Translations under genes and position numbers: made by a program | NCBI GenBank assembly: GCA_025936675.1 | Contig: JAICSX010000023.1 | Coordinates: 1 to 34,199, forward strand | From: Sphingomonas sp. | GTDB taxonomy: Bacteria > Pseudomonadota > Alphaproteobacteria > Sphingomonadales > Sphingomonadaceae | Direction of reading: 5' to 3' | Length of the DNA stretch: 34,199 nucleotides | The notes under the pieces: model-generated | Databases searched by the model: none | The model's input: only the letters and a program-made list of their open reading frames with translations | What the model was told of the DNA's origin: nothing | Shown: positions 16,529-25,343 of the stretch, in pieces | How the letters are laid out: each line of letters opens with the position of its first letter | Position numbering within the stretch: the stretch's first letter is position 1

Positions 16529-17340
16529 TCGTCGTCAGCACCGAGCTCGACCTGCCGGACCAAGCTCAACCCAGCGAACGTCAGACACAGGTTACAGGCA
16601 ATCACATATGGCACATCATAATGGGGGTGAAAGGTCGACCCGAACCACCCGTCGCGGAGGTACTCGAGAGCGCTCAGCATCGGGACCCACGCGGCAATTT
16701 TCTGGACTGAGTTCGGCAGCGCATCAACGACGAAAGCGATGCCTGATAGCGGAACGAGCAAGTACAGTGACGGCCGCCACAGGTGCGAGATGATTTCGTA
16801 CTTTTCTGACAGGCTACCCAAGGTCAACGCGAGCCCTGCCCCGAACCAGCCGAGCAGCATCCATCCGGCCAACACCTTCAGCACATCCTCCGGCAGGGTG
16901 AGCCACCCCAAAGCCAGCAGGATGAAGCTGACGATGATCAAGCTCGTCGTCGTGGCCATTTGCTCGAGCAAGATCCGCGAGATGTATATGTCTATGATCT
17001 TCACTTGCCGATGATGAAGAAGCGATCGGTTGGACTTCAGAGCGCCCATGCATCGGCTAGGCATGTTGCGCCAAAGCATCATCGACGGCCATCCGGTCAC
17101 CGCGAATGCGACCATTGGGATCGCGCCCTCGTAGAAGTCCTTCGTGCCGGATCTGATCAGTACGACAACCAACGTGAACAGCATCGGCTCAACGAAGAGC
17201 CAGAGGAATCCGATGTTGTTCCGCCCATACCGCGTGAGCATCTCGCGCAGGAATAGAGCACCGATCACCCGTCGATTGATCTCCCAGGGGCTGTGATGGA
17301 CCAGCGCCCCCGTGGGGCGTGGCGAACTGCTACTGGGCAT
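16525..17340 (-). CDS. kpsM: Capsule ABC exporter permease KpsM
   Basis: A 271-residue inner-membrane protein of the ABC-2 type, with about six hydrophobic segments: near 50-65 (FLWLFVEPMLFTLVVVLI), 78-95, 125-150 (TTTSLIIVSFILLALGWLTL), 155-175, 190-208 and 245-262. REMLTRYGRNNIGFLW at the start and LSALEYLRDGWFG near the end are typical of KpsM/CtrC. It pairs with KpsT as the channel for lipid-linked capsule chains. It overlaps kpsE by 11 bases upstream and kpsT by four downstream. ATG at 17338-17340 is the natural start. Confidence 0.95.
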   Translation of the reverse strand: MPSSSSPRPTGALVHHSPWEINRRVIGALFLREMLTRYGRNNIGFLWLFVEPMLFTLVVVLIRSGTKDFYEGAIPMVAFAVTGWPSMMLWRNMPSRCMGALKSNRSLLHHRQVKIIDIYISRILLEQMATTTSLIIVSFILLALGWLTLPEDVLKVLAGWMLLGWFGAGLALTLGSLSEKYEIISHLWRPSLYLLVPLSGIAFVVDALPNSVQKIAAWVPMLSALEYLRDGWFGSTFHPHYDVPYVIACNLCLTFAGLSLVRQVELGADDE

Positions 17341-18502
17341 GTTCTTTCACGCCCGCGAGGAGCATTCGAAGGATTCCATAGGCAATCAGGCTGAGGACCA
17401 ACGTCGCGAGGATTCCGCGCAACCGCTGCGGTTCCAACGGAGCATCGGGAAGGTTCGTCTGCACGATCCGCTCCACGTAAGCCTGCTTGCGGCGCGCATC
17501 GTCTTTTGCCTGCTCGAGCGACGAAAGCGAGGCCGCGAGCTGTTTGTCCGCGAAGTCGCTTTCGAGGGTCAAGCGCTGGTATTGCACGGTATTTCCGGCA
17601 AGCGAATTCCTGCCGCCCGTGACCTTGCCCAGCTCGCTTTTGATCTGCGACTCGATCGTTCCGATTTGGGTTTGAAGAACAGGAATTCGTGGATTTTGCG
17701 GTGCGTAGCGCTGAACTTGCGCAAGCTCCGTTCGCGCTCCGATCAGCTGACTCTGCAAACTCGATATCATTTGCAGCTGCGCCTGAGCTTCCAGCTGTGG
17801 GTCGACGACGCCGGAACGGTTCCGATAGGCCGCCAAAGCTAGTGCTGCGGTTTGCGAGCGCGCCTTCGCCGTATCGACTTCAGACTGCGCATATTGGACA
17901 AGATCATTACGGCCGCGGGCGTTCAAGCGGTTCACCGTCGCTTCGGTCAAATCGAGCAAACGCTGATTGAAGCGATAGGCGTCGTCAGGGGTATAGGCCC
18001 TGACTTGGAGCACCATCGTATTCGTCGCGCTATCCTGGCTCAACGACACTTTGCCTCTGAAGTAGCGGTAAAGCCTTTCGAATGACCCTTGGAGTCCGAG
18101 CGGATTGAAACGATCGATGATAGAAATGGAGGGTCTGGTGAACGCCTTCTCGAAGGCGCCGTCCTGGTTGAGTGCGCGCAGTGCGTCGCGTGACACTGCG
18201 AACGACTGCGCAGCGTTCGCTTCGTCACTCGCATTGCTAAAACCGGCCGTCTGCAGGATTGCGCCAAGCGGCGACTGCGTCGGCCTTTGCGGGCTGCGTA
18301 TAACAAACTGCGATTCAGAAATGTAAACGTCTGATGCGAGAAAGCCGAAATAAAGGACCGACAAGAAAACCGGCAAAGCGACCACCAACAAGAAAAGCAG
18401 TCCCGCCTTCGGTTGTTTCCGGGCCTTCTGAATGACGATCTCGCTCTCTTGCTGCTGCCCAGCGTCCTCCGGCGATTTCGGGGGAATCGGTAGTACTTGC
18501 AT
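17330..18502 (-). CDS. kpsE: Polysaccharide co-polymerase / export adaptor KpsE (PCP-3 family)
   Basis: A 390-residue inner-membrane and periplasmic protein. A short charged N-terminus is followed by a membrane segment at 33-56 (AGLLFLLVVALPVFLSVLYF), then a periplasmic region with VYISESQFVIRSP, a long helical/coiled-coil part (residues ~180-345), and a second membrane segment at ~362-382 (GILATLVLSLIAYGILRMLL). This is the layout of KpsE/CtrB/BexC, which bridges the KpsM-KpsT exporter to the outer-membrane channel. It is the first gene of the leftward operon. Its ATG at 18502 is preceded on the minus strand by GAAGGAAT, a good ribosome-binding site. Stop overlaps kpsM. Confidence 0.93.
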   Translation of the reverse strand: MQVLPIPPKSPEDAGQQQESEIVIQKARKQPKAGLLFLLVVALPVFLSVLYFGFLASDVYISESQFVIRSPQRPTQSPLGAILQTAGFSNASDEANAAQSFAVSRDALRALNQDGAFEKAFTRPSISIIDRFNPLGLQGSFERLYRYFRGKVSLSQDSATNTMVLQVRAYTPDDAYRFNQRLLDLTEATVNRLNARGRNDLVQYAQSEVDTAKARSQTAALALAAYRNRSGVVDPQLEAQAQLQMISSLQSQLIGARTELAQVQRYAPQNPRIPVLQTQIGTIESQIKSELGKVTGGRNSLAGNTVQYQRLTLESDFADKQLAASLSSLEQAKDDARRKQAYVERIVQTNLPDAPLEPQRLRGILATLVLSLIAYGILRMLLAGVKEHAQ

Positions 18503-18726
18503 TATTCCTTCTCGCGCGGGATGGGCTGCTCCGCTGGTCGTGCATTCGACACTAACCTAGACGGGCACGTTCTTACAATGAATTGGTGTCTGCCGAGTCA
18601 GCAGACCCTTGGCAAGCCTAAGGTGAACCGCCGCTTGCTCATTGACCATACAGGCAAGCCCTTTAAAGAACAGCGAATCTTTGGGGTTCGGATGGATCCC
18701 AGCAATGGCTCTCGTGAAGTGGAACA
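18503..18726. promoter_or_regulatory. Divergent promoter region between kpsE and the export lipoprotein gene
   Basis: This 224-base stretch has no gene and separates the leftward kpsE-kpsM-kpsT-oxygenase operon from the rightward export/rhamnose/kpsC/kpsS genes, so expression of the whole export system may be set here. For the rightward side TTGACC (18642-18647) is followed after 16 bases by TAAAGA (18664-18669), an imperfect sigma-70-like pair. For the leftward side only the ribosome-binding site of kpsE near 18504-18511 is clear. No obvious operator palindrome was found. Confidence 0.4.
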
Positions 18727-19917
18727 ATGGTGTTGCCAGCTTACCGAATCTGTGCCGCATCTTTGTTGCTGATGCTGAGCGCCTGCACGGCTTTGGGCGC
18801 GAGCGGCCCGAGCACGAACAGCGTCCGCGGTGCTTCCGACGAGCTCGTCGGAAGCGGCAATATCCAGATCATCCAGGTCACAGATGCGGTTGCGCGCCAG
18901 GTTGCTTCCGCATCGCGTCAAATCGGATTCGCGCAAAGCCTGGGTGACGCGCCGCCGGCGGGGACCATTATCGGACGCGGCGATGTTCTGCAGGTATCGA
19001 TCTGGGAAGCGCCGCCCGCTGTCCTTTTTGGCGTGAGCACAAGCTTCGGCGCAGGTGATGCCGCGACGGGTCTTTCGTCGCCTATTTCCGGCATGGGACA
19101 GCAGACCTCGATCCCCGAGATGATGGTCGATGACAAAGGCTACATCACCGTTCCATTTGCGGGCCGGATTCGCGCCGCGGGGTTGTCACCCCGGCAGGTG
19201 GAGGCGGAAATCGTAGGCGGATTGACCGGCAAGGCTCATGATCCTCAGGCGATCGTGCAGATTAGTCGCAATGCCAGTTCAGACGTAACGTTGGTCGGGG
19301 ATATCGCCACGAATAGCCGCATCGCCCTGACCCCCAGAGGCGAGCGCCTTCTGGATGTCCTGGCGACCGCGGGGGGGGTCAAAACCCCGATCAACAAGAC
19401 CACGATCCAAATCACGCGCGGCGATCGGGTCGTAACGATGCCGTTGGAAGCGGTGGTCCGCGACCCCGCCCAGAACATCCGTTTGCAGCCAAGCGACATT
19501 GTCACGGCGATATCGCAATCTTCGAGCTTCACCGCCTTGGGTGCGACAGGAACGAGCTCGGAAGTGACGTTCGAGAGCACTGGAATCAGTCTCGCACAGG
19601 CGCTGGGTAGAGTGGGAGGTTTGAACCCGGATCGCGCTGATGTGCGCGGCGTGTTCATTTTTCGCCTCGAGAACCCTGCCGCGGTTTCACCAGCAATCGC
19701 CAGCACCGCGCGCCGAACGGCGGAGGGCCAGATACCGGTCATTTACGCAGTCGACTTGAAAAATCCCGCTTCCTTGTTCGTGGCCCAAACATTCCCGATC
19801 CGCGACAAGGATGTGCTGTATGTCTCCAGGGCTCCTCTCAGCGATTTGCAGAGGTTCGTCTCGATCGCCGCTTCGATGGTATTTCCTGTGGTCAACCTGA
19901 GCCGAACGATTCCGTAG
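18727..19917 (+). CDS. Outer-membrane polysaccharide export lipoprotein (KpsD/BexD/Wza-like)
   Basis: A 396-residue exported lipoprotein: residues 1-19 are a signal peptide ending LLLMLSAC with lipidated C20. GRGDVLQVSIWEAPPAV starts the polysaccharide export (Poly_export) domain; VDDKGYITVPFAGRIRAAGLSPRQVE is its core, followed by SLBB-like beta-grasp segments (VTLVGDIATNSRIALTPRGERLLDVLATAGG). Length fits BexD/CtrA (about 390) better than E. coli KpsD (about 560), so I leave the symbol open. It should form the outer-membrane channel that works with KpsE. A run of eight G (19371-19378) lies in the ATAGGV codons. It heads the rightward operon and diverges from kpsE. Confidence 0.92.
   Translation: MVLPAYRICAASLLLMLSACTALGASGPSTNSVRGASDELVGSGNIQIIQVTDAVARQVASASRQIGFAQSLGDAPPAGTIIGRGDVLQVSIWEAPPAVLFGVSTSFGAGDAATGLSSPISGMGQQTSIPEMMVDDKGYITVPFAGRIRAAGLSPRQVEAEIVGGLTGKAHDPQAIVQISRNASSDVTLVGDIATNSRIALTPRGERLLDVLATAGGVKTPINKTTIQITRGDRVVTMPLEAVVRDPAQNIRLQPSDIVTAISQSSSFTALGATGTSSEVTFESTGISLAQALGRVGGLNPDRADVRGVFIFRLENPAAVSPAIASTARRTAEGQIPVIYAVDLKNPASLFVAQTFPIRDKDVLYVSRAPLSDLQRFVSIAASMVFPVVNLSRTIP
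19371..19378 (+). repeat. G8 homopolymer tract inside the export lipoprotein gene
   Basis: Eight consecutive G bases within codons for Ala-Gly-Gly-Val, followed six bases later by CCCC, so the tract can fold back as a GGGG/CCCC hairpin. Slippage by one base would shift the frame about 215 codons into a 396-codon gene and abolish the channel. Tracts of this length can be phase-variable in other capsule loci; here there is only one allele to look at. Confidence 0.6.
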
Positions 19918-20008
19918 GCACTGTCCGCATAACGGAACACCGCCGGGGCAAATGGTTCAGCTGAGTAACAGGGTTTCGTCCGTACCTTGGGCACCGATTG
20001 GAGTGGCT

Positions 20009-21535
20009 ATGGCATTCGTGCGAGCCTTGTCGGCCGCGAGGGCGATCGGGCACTACTTCGTTCTTGCAGTAGCGATTTCCGCCCTCGTCGCGAGCGGCTG
20101 CCGGGCTCAAGACCCGGGCCCCCAAAATGCGGCCCCGGGTGCATTCTCGCCCTCGGAAACACACCGCTTGCGAGACTCCGGGGCTGTCGGAGACGGACGC
20201 GCTGACGACACGGCAGCCTTGAAGCGAGCCTTATCGAAGTCAGATCGATTTTGCCTGGACGGAGAAGGTCGAACGTATCGTGTCACCGGCACGCTGCGAG
20301 TTGAGGGCGACCTCTGCCTGCGCAATTTGACCATCGTCCAGTCGCTTGCCCCATTCGATACACGGCCGTTCATCACGCATCCCTGTCCGGCCCAGTCCAG
20401 CGCCTCAGCCGTGATGGACTGCGGTGATCCAGCCATTCCACCCGCGGCGATGGCGCAGCTGGGGAAGTCGCTTGGCGTGAGAACTCTGTTCATACGCTCG
20501 GACGAACACGCGCCCATTCGGGTCATTCTAGATCATGTGAAGATCGTTCGCGGACAATATCCCGAAGGCGGTTCGCGTTCGGATTCGGCCGGCATTTGGC
20601 TTGAGGGGGCGGCGGCCGTGAACCTCCGCAATGTCGAGGTTACCGGCGGCGGTAAGGGCTATGGTTTGATTGTCTTGCGCTCACGCAACGTCACTGTGGA
20701 TAACCTTTGGGTCCACGACATCGTCTGGGCTCCCTATGCTGGCGATGCTCCTCTCTCACGCAACCGAATTGGCGCAATTGGCTGGAATTCGGTTGCCGTT
20801 CACGAGTTTCGGCAGGCCGGCAAGGGCGGTATCCACGGCAGCAAATTCTACGGTGTCCGCGTACAGGAACAGGTGACCTGCGCCCTCTTTTCCGAAGTCC
20901 AGAACGTGACGATACGAAACCCGCGAATTTCGCGCTGCATGGCCCGCTTCCAAGACGGTGATTTGCCGTGGCAGGCTGATGGTCTCGATATTTCCCGCTC
21001 TTCGTCAAACGTAACGGTGGATGGCGCCATTATCGACTCTACATGGGAGGGCATGGACATCGTCGGCAATGGTAGCGGCATAGAAGGCCTGATGATCAGC
21101 AATGCTCGCGTGTCGAACTCCTTCGGCTTCGGGCTGAAGCTCGGCCACCAGGTGCACAACGCACACATCGTGAACCCGACCATCTCCAATGCGGGGATCG
21201 CAGGAATTGTCCTTTATGGAGACGTGTCCGGCGCTTCGATCTCCAATGCGACAATCGGCGGAGTCGGGGAGCTTTCGGCGAATGGCAGCACATTCGTTCC
21301 GTGGCAGAGAGAGCAGCATTCCGGGGTCCGGATACAGGAGGGGCCAACGGCAGCTGAAGGCGGCCGAGCTGCGCCGCACAACGTCACCATCAACGACACG
21401 AATATCCTGCACGGGTCTTCTGCTTACGAGTTTGGATTATTGAACACTGGCGGCACCGGTATTCACGTCCACGGCTTTCGGGCGACCGGATTTACAAGGG
21501 CTGCAGAAGCTGGAGTTTCGGCGCAGACCGAATAG
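20009..21535 (+). CDS. Secreted right-handed parallel beta-helix protein (pectate lyase 3-like)
   Basis: I chose the ATG at 20009 (508 residues), with GGAG just upstream, over an earlier in-frame ATG at 19952. This gives a clean export signal: a hydrophobic core (HYFVLAVAISALVASGC) ending in a possible lipobox or signal-peptidase site near residue 31. LRDSGAVGDGRADDTAALKRAL is the N-terminal signature of pectate-lyase-3/glycosyl-hydrolase-28-type beta-helix proteins. The rest has repeating short strands rich in Asn, Val and Gly (NLRNVEVTGGGKGYGL, NVTIRNPRIS, NVTVDGAIID), each about one helix turn. In a capsule locus this could be a polysaccharide lyase, hydrolase or epimerase that trims the exported polymer, or a binding protein. 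Catalytic residues cannot be assigned by eye. Confidence 0.82.
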   Translation: MAFVRALSAARAIGHYFVLAVAISALVASGCRAQDPGPQNAAPGAFSPSETHRLRDSGAVGDGRADDTAALKRALSKSDRFCLDGEGRTYRVTGTLRVEGDLCLRNLTIVQSLAPFDTRPFITHPCPAQSSASAVMDCGDPAIPPAAMAQLGKSLGVRTLFIRSDEHAPIRVILDHVKIVRGQYPEGGSRSDSAGIWLEGAAAVNLRNVEVTGGGKGYGLIVLRSRNVTVDNLWVHDIVWAPYAGDAPLSRNRIGAIGWNSVAVHEFRQAGKGGIHGSKFYGVRVQEQVTCALFSEVQNVTIRNPRISRCMARFQDGDLPWQADGLDISRSSSNVTVDGAIIDSTWEGMDIVGNGSGIEGLMISNARVSNSFGFGLKLGHQVHNAHIVNPTISNAGIAGIVLYGDVSGASISNATIGGVGELSANGSTFVPWQREQHSGVRIQEGPTAAEGGRAAPHNVTINDTNILHGSSAYEFGLLNTGGTGIHVHGFRATGFTRAAEAGVSAQTE

Positions 21536-21544
21536 ACGCGGCGA

Positions 21545-22708
21545 GTGAGCAGTTCCCGTCCCCGCGAGTTCCTTCTCGACGTTTCCAGGCTCATCTGGCG
21601 GACGTGGAATCGCAGGCTGCCGACCGGGATCGACCGCGTTTGCTTGCAATATGTTGAGCGGCTTGGCGCGCGCGCGCAGGCTGTTATTCAGTTCAAAGGC
21701 TCCAGGTTCGTTCTTTCGCCAGCCAATTCGGACCGGCTCTTCCGGCTTCTCGGTCACCTACCTCGTTGCAGCCGCGCGCAGTTGCTGGGTACGATATCGA
21801 ACGCACTGGCTACGGCAAAGCGATCACCGCCGGCGCGAAACATGTTCTACCTGAACGTCGGCCACACAGGCCTTCATGAACCCACCCTGCCCGCGTGGAT
21901 CGCGGAGCATGATCTTCGAGCCATTTACCTCATCCACGACCTCATCCCCCTGACCCATCCCCAGTTTTGCCGCAGTGGGGAGGCGACCAAGCACGCGGTG
22001 CGAATGAAAGCCGCACTCGCCAGTGCGTCGGGGATCGTCGGCAACTCACAATCGACGTTGGATGAACTTGCCGCATTCGCTGTCGCATCCAGCTTACCGA
22101 TGCCTCCACATGTTGTGGCGTGGCTCAGTGGAAAGCCTCCCCCTCCAGCTCGGCCGGCGCGCCAATTCGAACGACCGCATTTTGTTACGGTGGGGACCAT
22201 TGAGGCTCGCAAGAACCACATCCTCCTCCTGCAGATCTGGCGCAGACTCATCCGCGAGATGGGTGATGCCGCGCCGCGATTAATCATCGTCGGACAGCGA
22301 GGATGGGAGGCGGAAGAAGCGCTTACGATTCTCGACAGCGCCCGCGAGTTGGAGGGTCACGTCCTCGAGCTCGGACATTGTGGCGACGCCGAACTCGATG
22401 AGATCGTGGGTGCTGCTCGCGCGCTACTGATGCCCTCGTTCGTCGAAGGCTTTGGTTTACCCGTGCTGGAGGCACTTCAGCTCGGAACCCCGGTCGTCGC
22501 CAGCGATCTACCGGTCTACCGAGACATCGTCGCCGAAATTCCGACCTATCTTGATCCGAACGACGCCGGCGCATGGGAAGACGCAATCCGATCGTTCATG
22601 AACGACGGGCCCGAACGCGTGCGTCAGCGGAAGGCAATGGAAAATTTGCGCTCTTTTTCGTGGGATGAGCACTTTGAAATCGTCGAACGCTGGCTCCAGG
22701 CGCTTTGA
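21545..22708 (+). CDS. GT4 family glycosyltransferase
   Basis: A 387-residue GT-B enzyme with GTG start at 21545, nine bases after the previous stop. The second Rossmann domain begins FVTVGTIEARKNHILLLQIW (about 213-232), with the donor-binding segment PSFVEGFGLPVLEAL carrying the Glu-x7-Glu pair near residues 300-310, then GTPVVASDLPVYRDI. These are classic GT4 features. The N-terminal part (LLDVSRLIWRTWNRRLPTGIDRVCLQYVE) is typical of GT4 enzymes that use rhamnose, mannose or similar donors in capsule loci. It precedes the rhamnose-nucleotide genes and may be a rhamnosyltransferase, but donor specificity is not readable. Confidence 0.9.
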   Translation: MSSSRPREFLLDVSRLIWRTWNRRLPTGIDRVCLQYVERLGARAQAVIQFKGSRFVLSPANSDRLFRLLGHLPRCSRAQLLGTISNALATAKRSPPARNMFYLNVGHTGLHEPTLPAWIAEHDLRAIYLIHDLIPLTHPQFCRSGEATKHAVRMKAALASASGIVGNSQSTLDELAAFAVASSLPMPPHVVAWLSGKPPPPARPARQFERPHFVTVGTIEARKNHILLLQIWRRLIREMGDAAPRLIIVGQRGWEAEEALTILDSARELEGHVLELGHCGDAELDEIVGAARALLMPSFVEGFGLPVLEALQLGTPVVASDLPVYRDIVAEIPTYLDPNDAGAWEDAIRSFMNDGPERVRQRKAMENLRSFSWDEHFEIVERWLQAL

Positions 22709-22713
22709 TCTCG

Positions 22714-22731
22714 AAGGGGGCAAAGCCCTTT
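22714..22731 (+). terminator. Weak hairpin after the GT4 gene
   Basis: AAGGGGGC, loop AAA, GCCCTTT can pair over seven bases with two G-T wobbles, six bases after the stop of the GT4 gene, and is followed by GATTTC. The T-run is too short for a strong intrinsic terminator. It may attenuate transcription ahead of the rhamnose genes or mean nothing. Confidence 0.25.
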
Positions 22732-22799
22732 GATTTCAAGCGACGCTCGGCTAATCCGCCGACTGCCGGGTCAAATCCTCAGTGCATCAGGAAAAATCG

Positions 22800-23366
22800 A
22801 TGGAATTCCGCACCTTCGAGATCGAAGGTCCTTTCGAAATTATGCCGCGGAAGATCGCCGACGAGCGCGGCTACTTTTCCGAGACGTTCCGGCTCGCGGC
22901 ATTCGCCGAGCGAACCCGGGCGGGCCCATTCGTGCAGGACAACCAATCACTGAGCGTTCGGCCAGGCACAATCCGCGGTATCCACTTCCAGACGCATCCC
23001 TGTGCCCAAGGCAAGCTGGTGCGCTGCGTCAGCGGAACAGTGCTCGACGTCGCAGCCGATCTTCGTCACGATTCGCCGAGCTACGGCAGATGGGTCGCCG
23101 TCGAGCTGTCGGCCGACGGGCTCAACCAGCTGTGGATCCCGGTCGGATTTGGTCACGCTTTCTGCACGCTGGAGCCCAATTCGATCATCAGCTACCGGGT
23201 CACCGACTACTACAGCCCCGAACATGACAAGGGGGTGGCCTGGGACGACCCACAACTCGGCATTGAGTGGCCGGTCATCGCTGACCCGGATACGCTGTCC
23301 GCCAAGGACCGCACGCAGCCGGCTTTGCTCGAGTTGCCACCCGTCTTCTCGATGAAAGAGCATTGA
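22800..23366 (+). CDS. rfbC: dTDP-4-dehydrorhamnose 3,5-epimerase
   Basis: A 188-residue cupin-type epimerase, third step of dTDP-L-rhamnose synthesis (dTDP-4-keto-6-deoxyglucose to the L-lyxo form). [21 protein letters not shown] includes the substrate-binding Arg and catalytic His, followed by [19 protein letters not shown] and [14 protein letters not shown], both diagnostic. The frame has an upstream ATG at 22782, but the ATG at 22800 has CAGGA seven bases before it and matches the usual family start. The stop overlaps the rfbB ATG (TGATG). Confidence 0.95.
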   Translation: MEFRTFEIEGPFEIMPRKIADERGYFSETFRLAAFAERTRAGPFVQDNQSLSVRPGTIRGIHFQTHPCAQGKLVRCVSGTVLDVAADLRHDSPSYGRWVAVELSADGLNQLWIPVGFGHAFCTLEPNSIISYRVTDYYSPEHDKGVAWDDPQLGIEWPVIADPDTLSAKDRTQPALLELPPVFSMKEH

Positions 23367-24424
23367 TGCGCGTCATGGTCACCGGAGGCGCCGGTTTTAT
23401 CGGCTCCGCGCTCGTCAGGTATCTGGCGCTTGAAAAAGGCTACGAGGTCCTGAACCTCGACGCCCTCACCTACGCCGGGAATCTCGCTTCCCTCCATGCG
23501 GTCGAGAACAGGCCCAATTATCACTTCCTCCAGGCGAACATCTGCAACGGCGATGCCGTCGAGGAGGCGATTTCCGGCTTTCGGCCAGATCGCATCATGC
23601 ACTTGGCTGCGGAGAGCCATGTGGACCGGTCTATCACCGGCGCTGCAGACTTCATTCAGACCAACGTTGTCGGCACGTTCAATCTCCTCGAAGCGGCGCG
23701 CGGCTATTGGTCGAAATTGCCCGATAAGGGAAAATCAGCCTTTCGCTTTCTTCATGTCTCGACCGACGAGGTCTACGGATCGCTGGGCGACGAAGGTTTG
23801 TTCACCGAGGAGACGCCGTACGATCCCAGCTCCCCTTATTCCGCGTCCAAGGCCGCGTCGGACCATCTCGCCGCGGCGTGGGAGCGCACCTACGGCCTGC
23901 CGGTCGTGCTATCGAATTGCTCGAACAATTACGGTCCCTATCACTTCCCCGAGAAATTGATTCCGCTGACGATCCTCAACGCGATGGCGGGGGAGCAGCT
24001 GCCCGTCTATGGCAAGGGAGAGAACGTCCGCGATTGGCTGTACGTGGAGGACCACGCCCGCGCGCTCGACATCATCGCCGAGCGCGGGCGCGTCGGCGAA
24101 ACCTACAATGTCGGCGGCCGCAACGAACGGCGGAACATCGACGTTGTGCGACGGATTTGCGAGGTCCTCGACCGCATTGCTCCCGCTAACCGACCGCGCC
24201 AGGAGCTCATCAGCTTCGTCACCGATCGGCCCGGCCACGACGCGCGCTACGCCATCGATGCCACCAAGCTCGAGACGGAACTTGGGTGGAGCGCACGGGA
24301 GAATTTCGAGTCCGGCATCGAGAAGACGGTTCAATGGTATCTCGACAATGAATGGTGGTGGCAGCCGTTGCGTGAGCGTTATGCCGGCCAGCGCCTCGGC
24401 CTGGTCGACAAGGTTCGGGCCTGA
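23366..24424 (+). CDS. rfbB: dTDP-glucose 4,6-dehydratase
   Basis: A 352-residue extended SDR enzyme, second step of dTDP-L-rhamnose synthesis (oxidation and dehydration of dTDP-glucose). GGAGFIG at 7-13 binds [15 protein letters not shown] and [11 protein letters not shown] hold the catalytic Thr-Asp-Glu set, and [13 protein letters not shown] the Yxxx[16 protein letters not shown] and [17 protein letters not shown] are also family hallmarks. Start is ATG at 23366, overlapping the rfbC stop. Confidence 0.97.
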   Translation: MRVMVTGGAGFIGSALVRYLALEKGYEVLNLDALTYAGNLASLHAVENRPNYHFLQANICNGDAVEEAISGFRPDRIMHLAAESHVDRSITGAADFIQTNVVGTFNLLEAARGYWSKLPDKGKSAFRFLHVSTDEVYGSLGDEGLFTEETPYDPSSPYSASKAASDHLAAAWERTYGLPVVLSNCSNNYGPYHFPEKLIPLTILNAMAGEQLPVYGKGENVRDWLYVEDHARALDIIAERGRVGETYNVGGRNERRNIDVVRRICEVLDRIAPANRPRQELISFVTDRPGHDARYAIDATKLETELGWSARENFESGIEKTVQWYLDNEWWWQPLRERYAGQRLGLVDKVRA

Positions 24425-24436
24425 GACTCGCCGTTC

Positions 24437-25330
24437 ATGCGTATCCTAGTCACCGGCCGCGAAGGACAGGTCGTGCGGTCGCTCATCGAACGGGCGGCCG
24501 CGACCGGCCATGAAGTCGTGCCGCTCGGCCGCCCCCAACTCGACCTATCCGCAGATCCGGCGTCAATCGTGCGGACGATCGAAGCCCTCTCACCTGATGT
24601 GATCGTTTCCGCAGCGGCCTACACGGCCGTGGATCGGGCGGAGTCGGAACAGGAACCCGCCTTTGCCGTGAACGCTCGCGGCGCCGGCGCGGTCGCGGAG
24701 GCCGCAGCAGCTCTCGACGTCCCGTTGATCCACATGTCGACCGATTATTGTTTCGACGGCGCCAAGAGCACGCCCTACCAGGAAACCGATGCGCCGAATC
24801 CGACCAGCGTCTACGGGGCGTCGAAGCTTGCTGGGGAGCAGGCCGTTTGCGCCAACCAGCCGGATTCCGCGATCCTGCGCACTGCCTGGATTTACAGTCC
24901 GTTCGGCACCAATTTCGTCAAGACGATGCTTCGGCTCGCCGGCGACCGGGACGAGGTTTCGGTCGTTGCCGATCAAGCCGGCAATCCGACCAGTGCACTC
25001 GACATCGCTGATGGTGTCCTAAGCGTCGCATCGAACCTTCTACAGTCCCGCGAGCCGAGCCTTCGCGGTGTCTTCCACATGACTGCACAGGGCGAGGCAA
25101 CCTGGGCCGATCTTGCGGAAGCTATTTTCGCCGCATCGTCGGCAGCAGGTGGACCGGCCGCGCAAGTCCGAAAAATCACCACAGAGGAATATCCGACGCC
25201 GGCAAGAAGACCGGCGAACTCGCGGCTCGACTGCGGCAAGCTGGAGCGCGCACACGGACTGCGGCTTCCGGAATGGCGCTCGTCGCTGGGCGAGGTGGTG
25301 CACCGGCTTCTAGTCCACGCAGAGCAATGA
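24437..25330 (+). CDS. rfbD: dTDP-4-dehydrorhamnose reductase
   Basis: A 297-residue SDR enzyme that makes dTDP-L-rhamnose, last step of the pathway. [16 protein letters not shown] is the nucleotide-binding start (most homologues read GxxGQLG), [18 protein letters not shown] and STDYCFDG (usually STDYVFDG) follow, with [13 protein letters not shown] holding YxxxK. The two small departures from consensus are conservative and should not stop activity. Twelve bases separate it from rfbB. Confidence 0.95.
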   Translation: MRILVTGREGQVVRSLIERAAATGHEVVPLGRPQLDLSADPASIVRTIEALSPDVIVSAAAYTAVDRAESEQEPAFAVNARGAGAVAEAAAALDVPLIHMSTDYCFDGAKSTPYQETDAPNPTSVYGASKLAGEQAVCANQPDSAILRTAWIYSPFGTNFVKTMLRLAGDRDEVSVVADQAGNPTSALDIADGVLSVASNLLQSREPSLRGVFHMTAQGEATWADLAEAIFAASSAAGGPAAQVRKITTEEYPTPARRPANSRLDCGKLERAHGLRLPEWRSSLGEVVHRLLVHAEQ

Positions 25331-25343
25331 AAGTATCGAACAG

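Noticed and set aside
22745..22785. tRNA-like fragment: TCGGC/GCCGA stem and GGGTCAAATCC T-loop-like sequence before rfbC
   Set aside because: There is no acceptor stem, no D-arm and the anticodon-like loop has six bases; probably chance, though an attachment-site remnant was considered.
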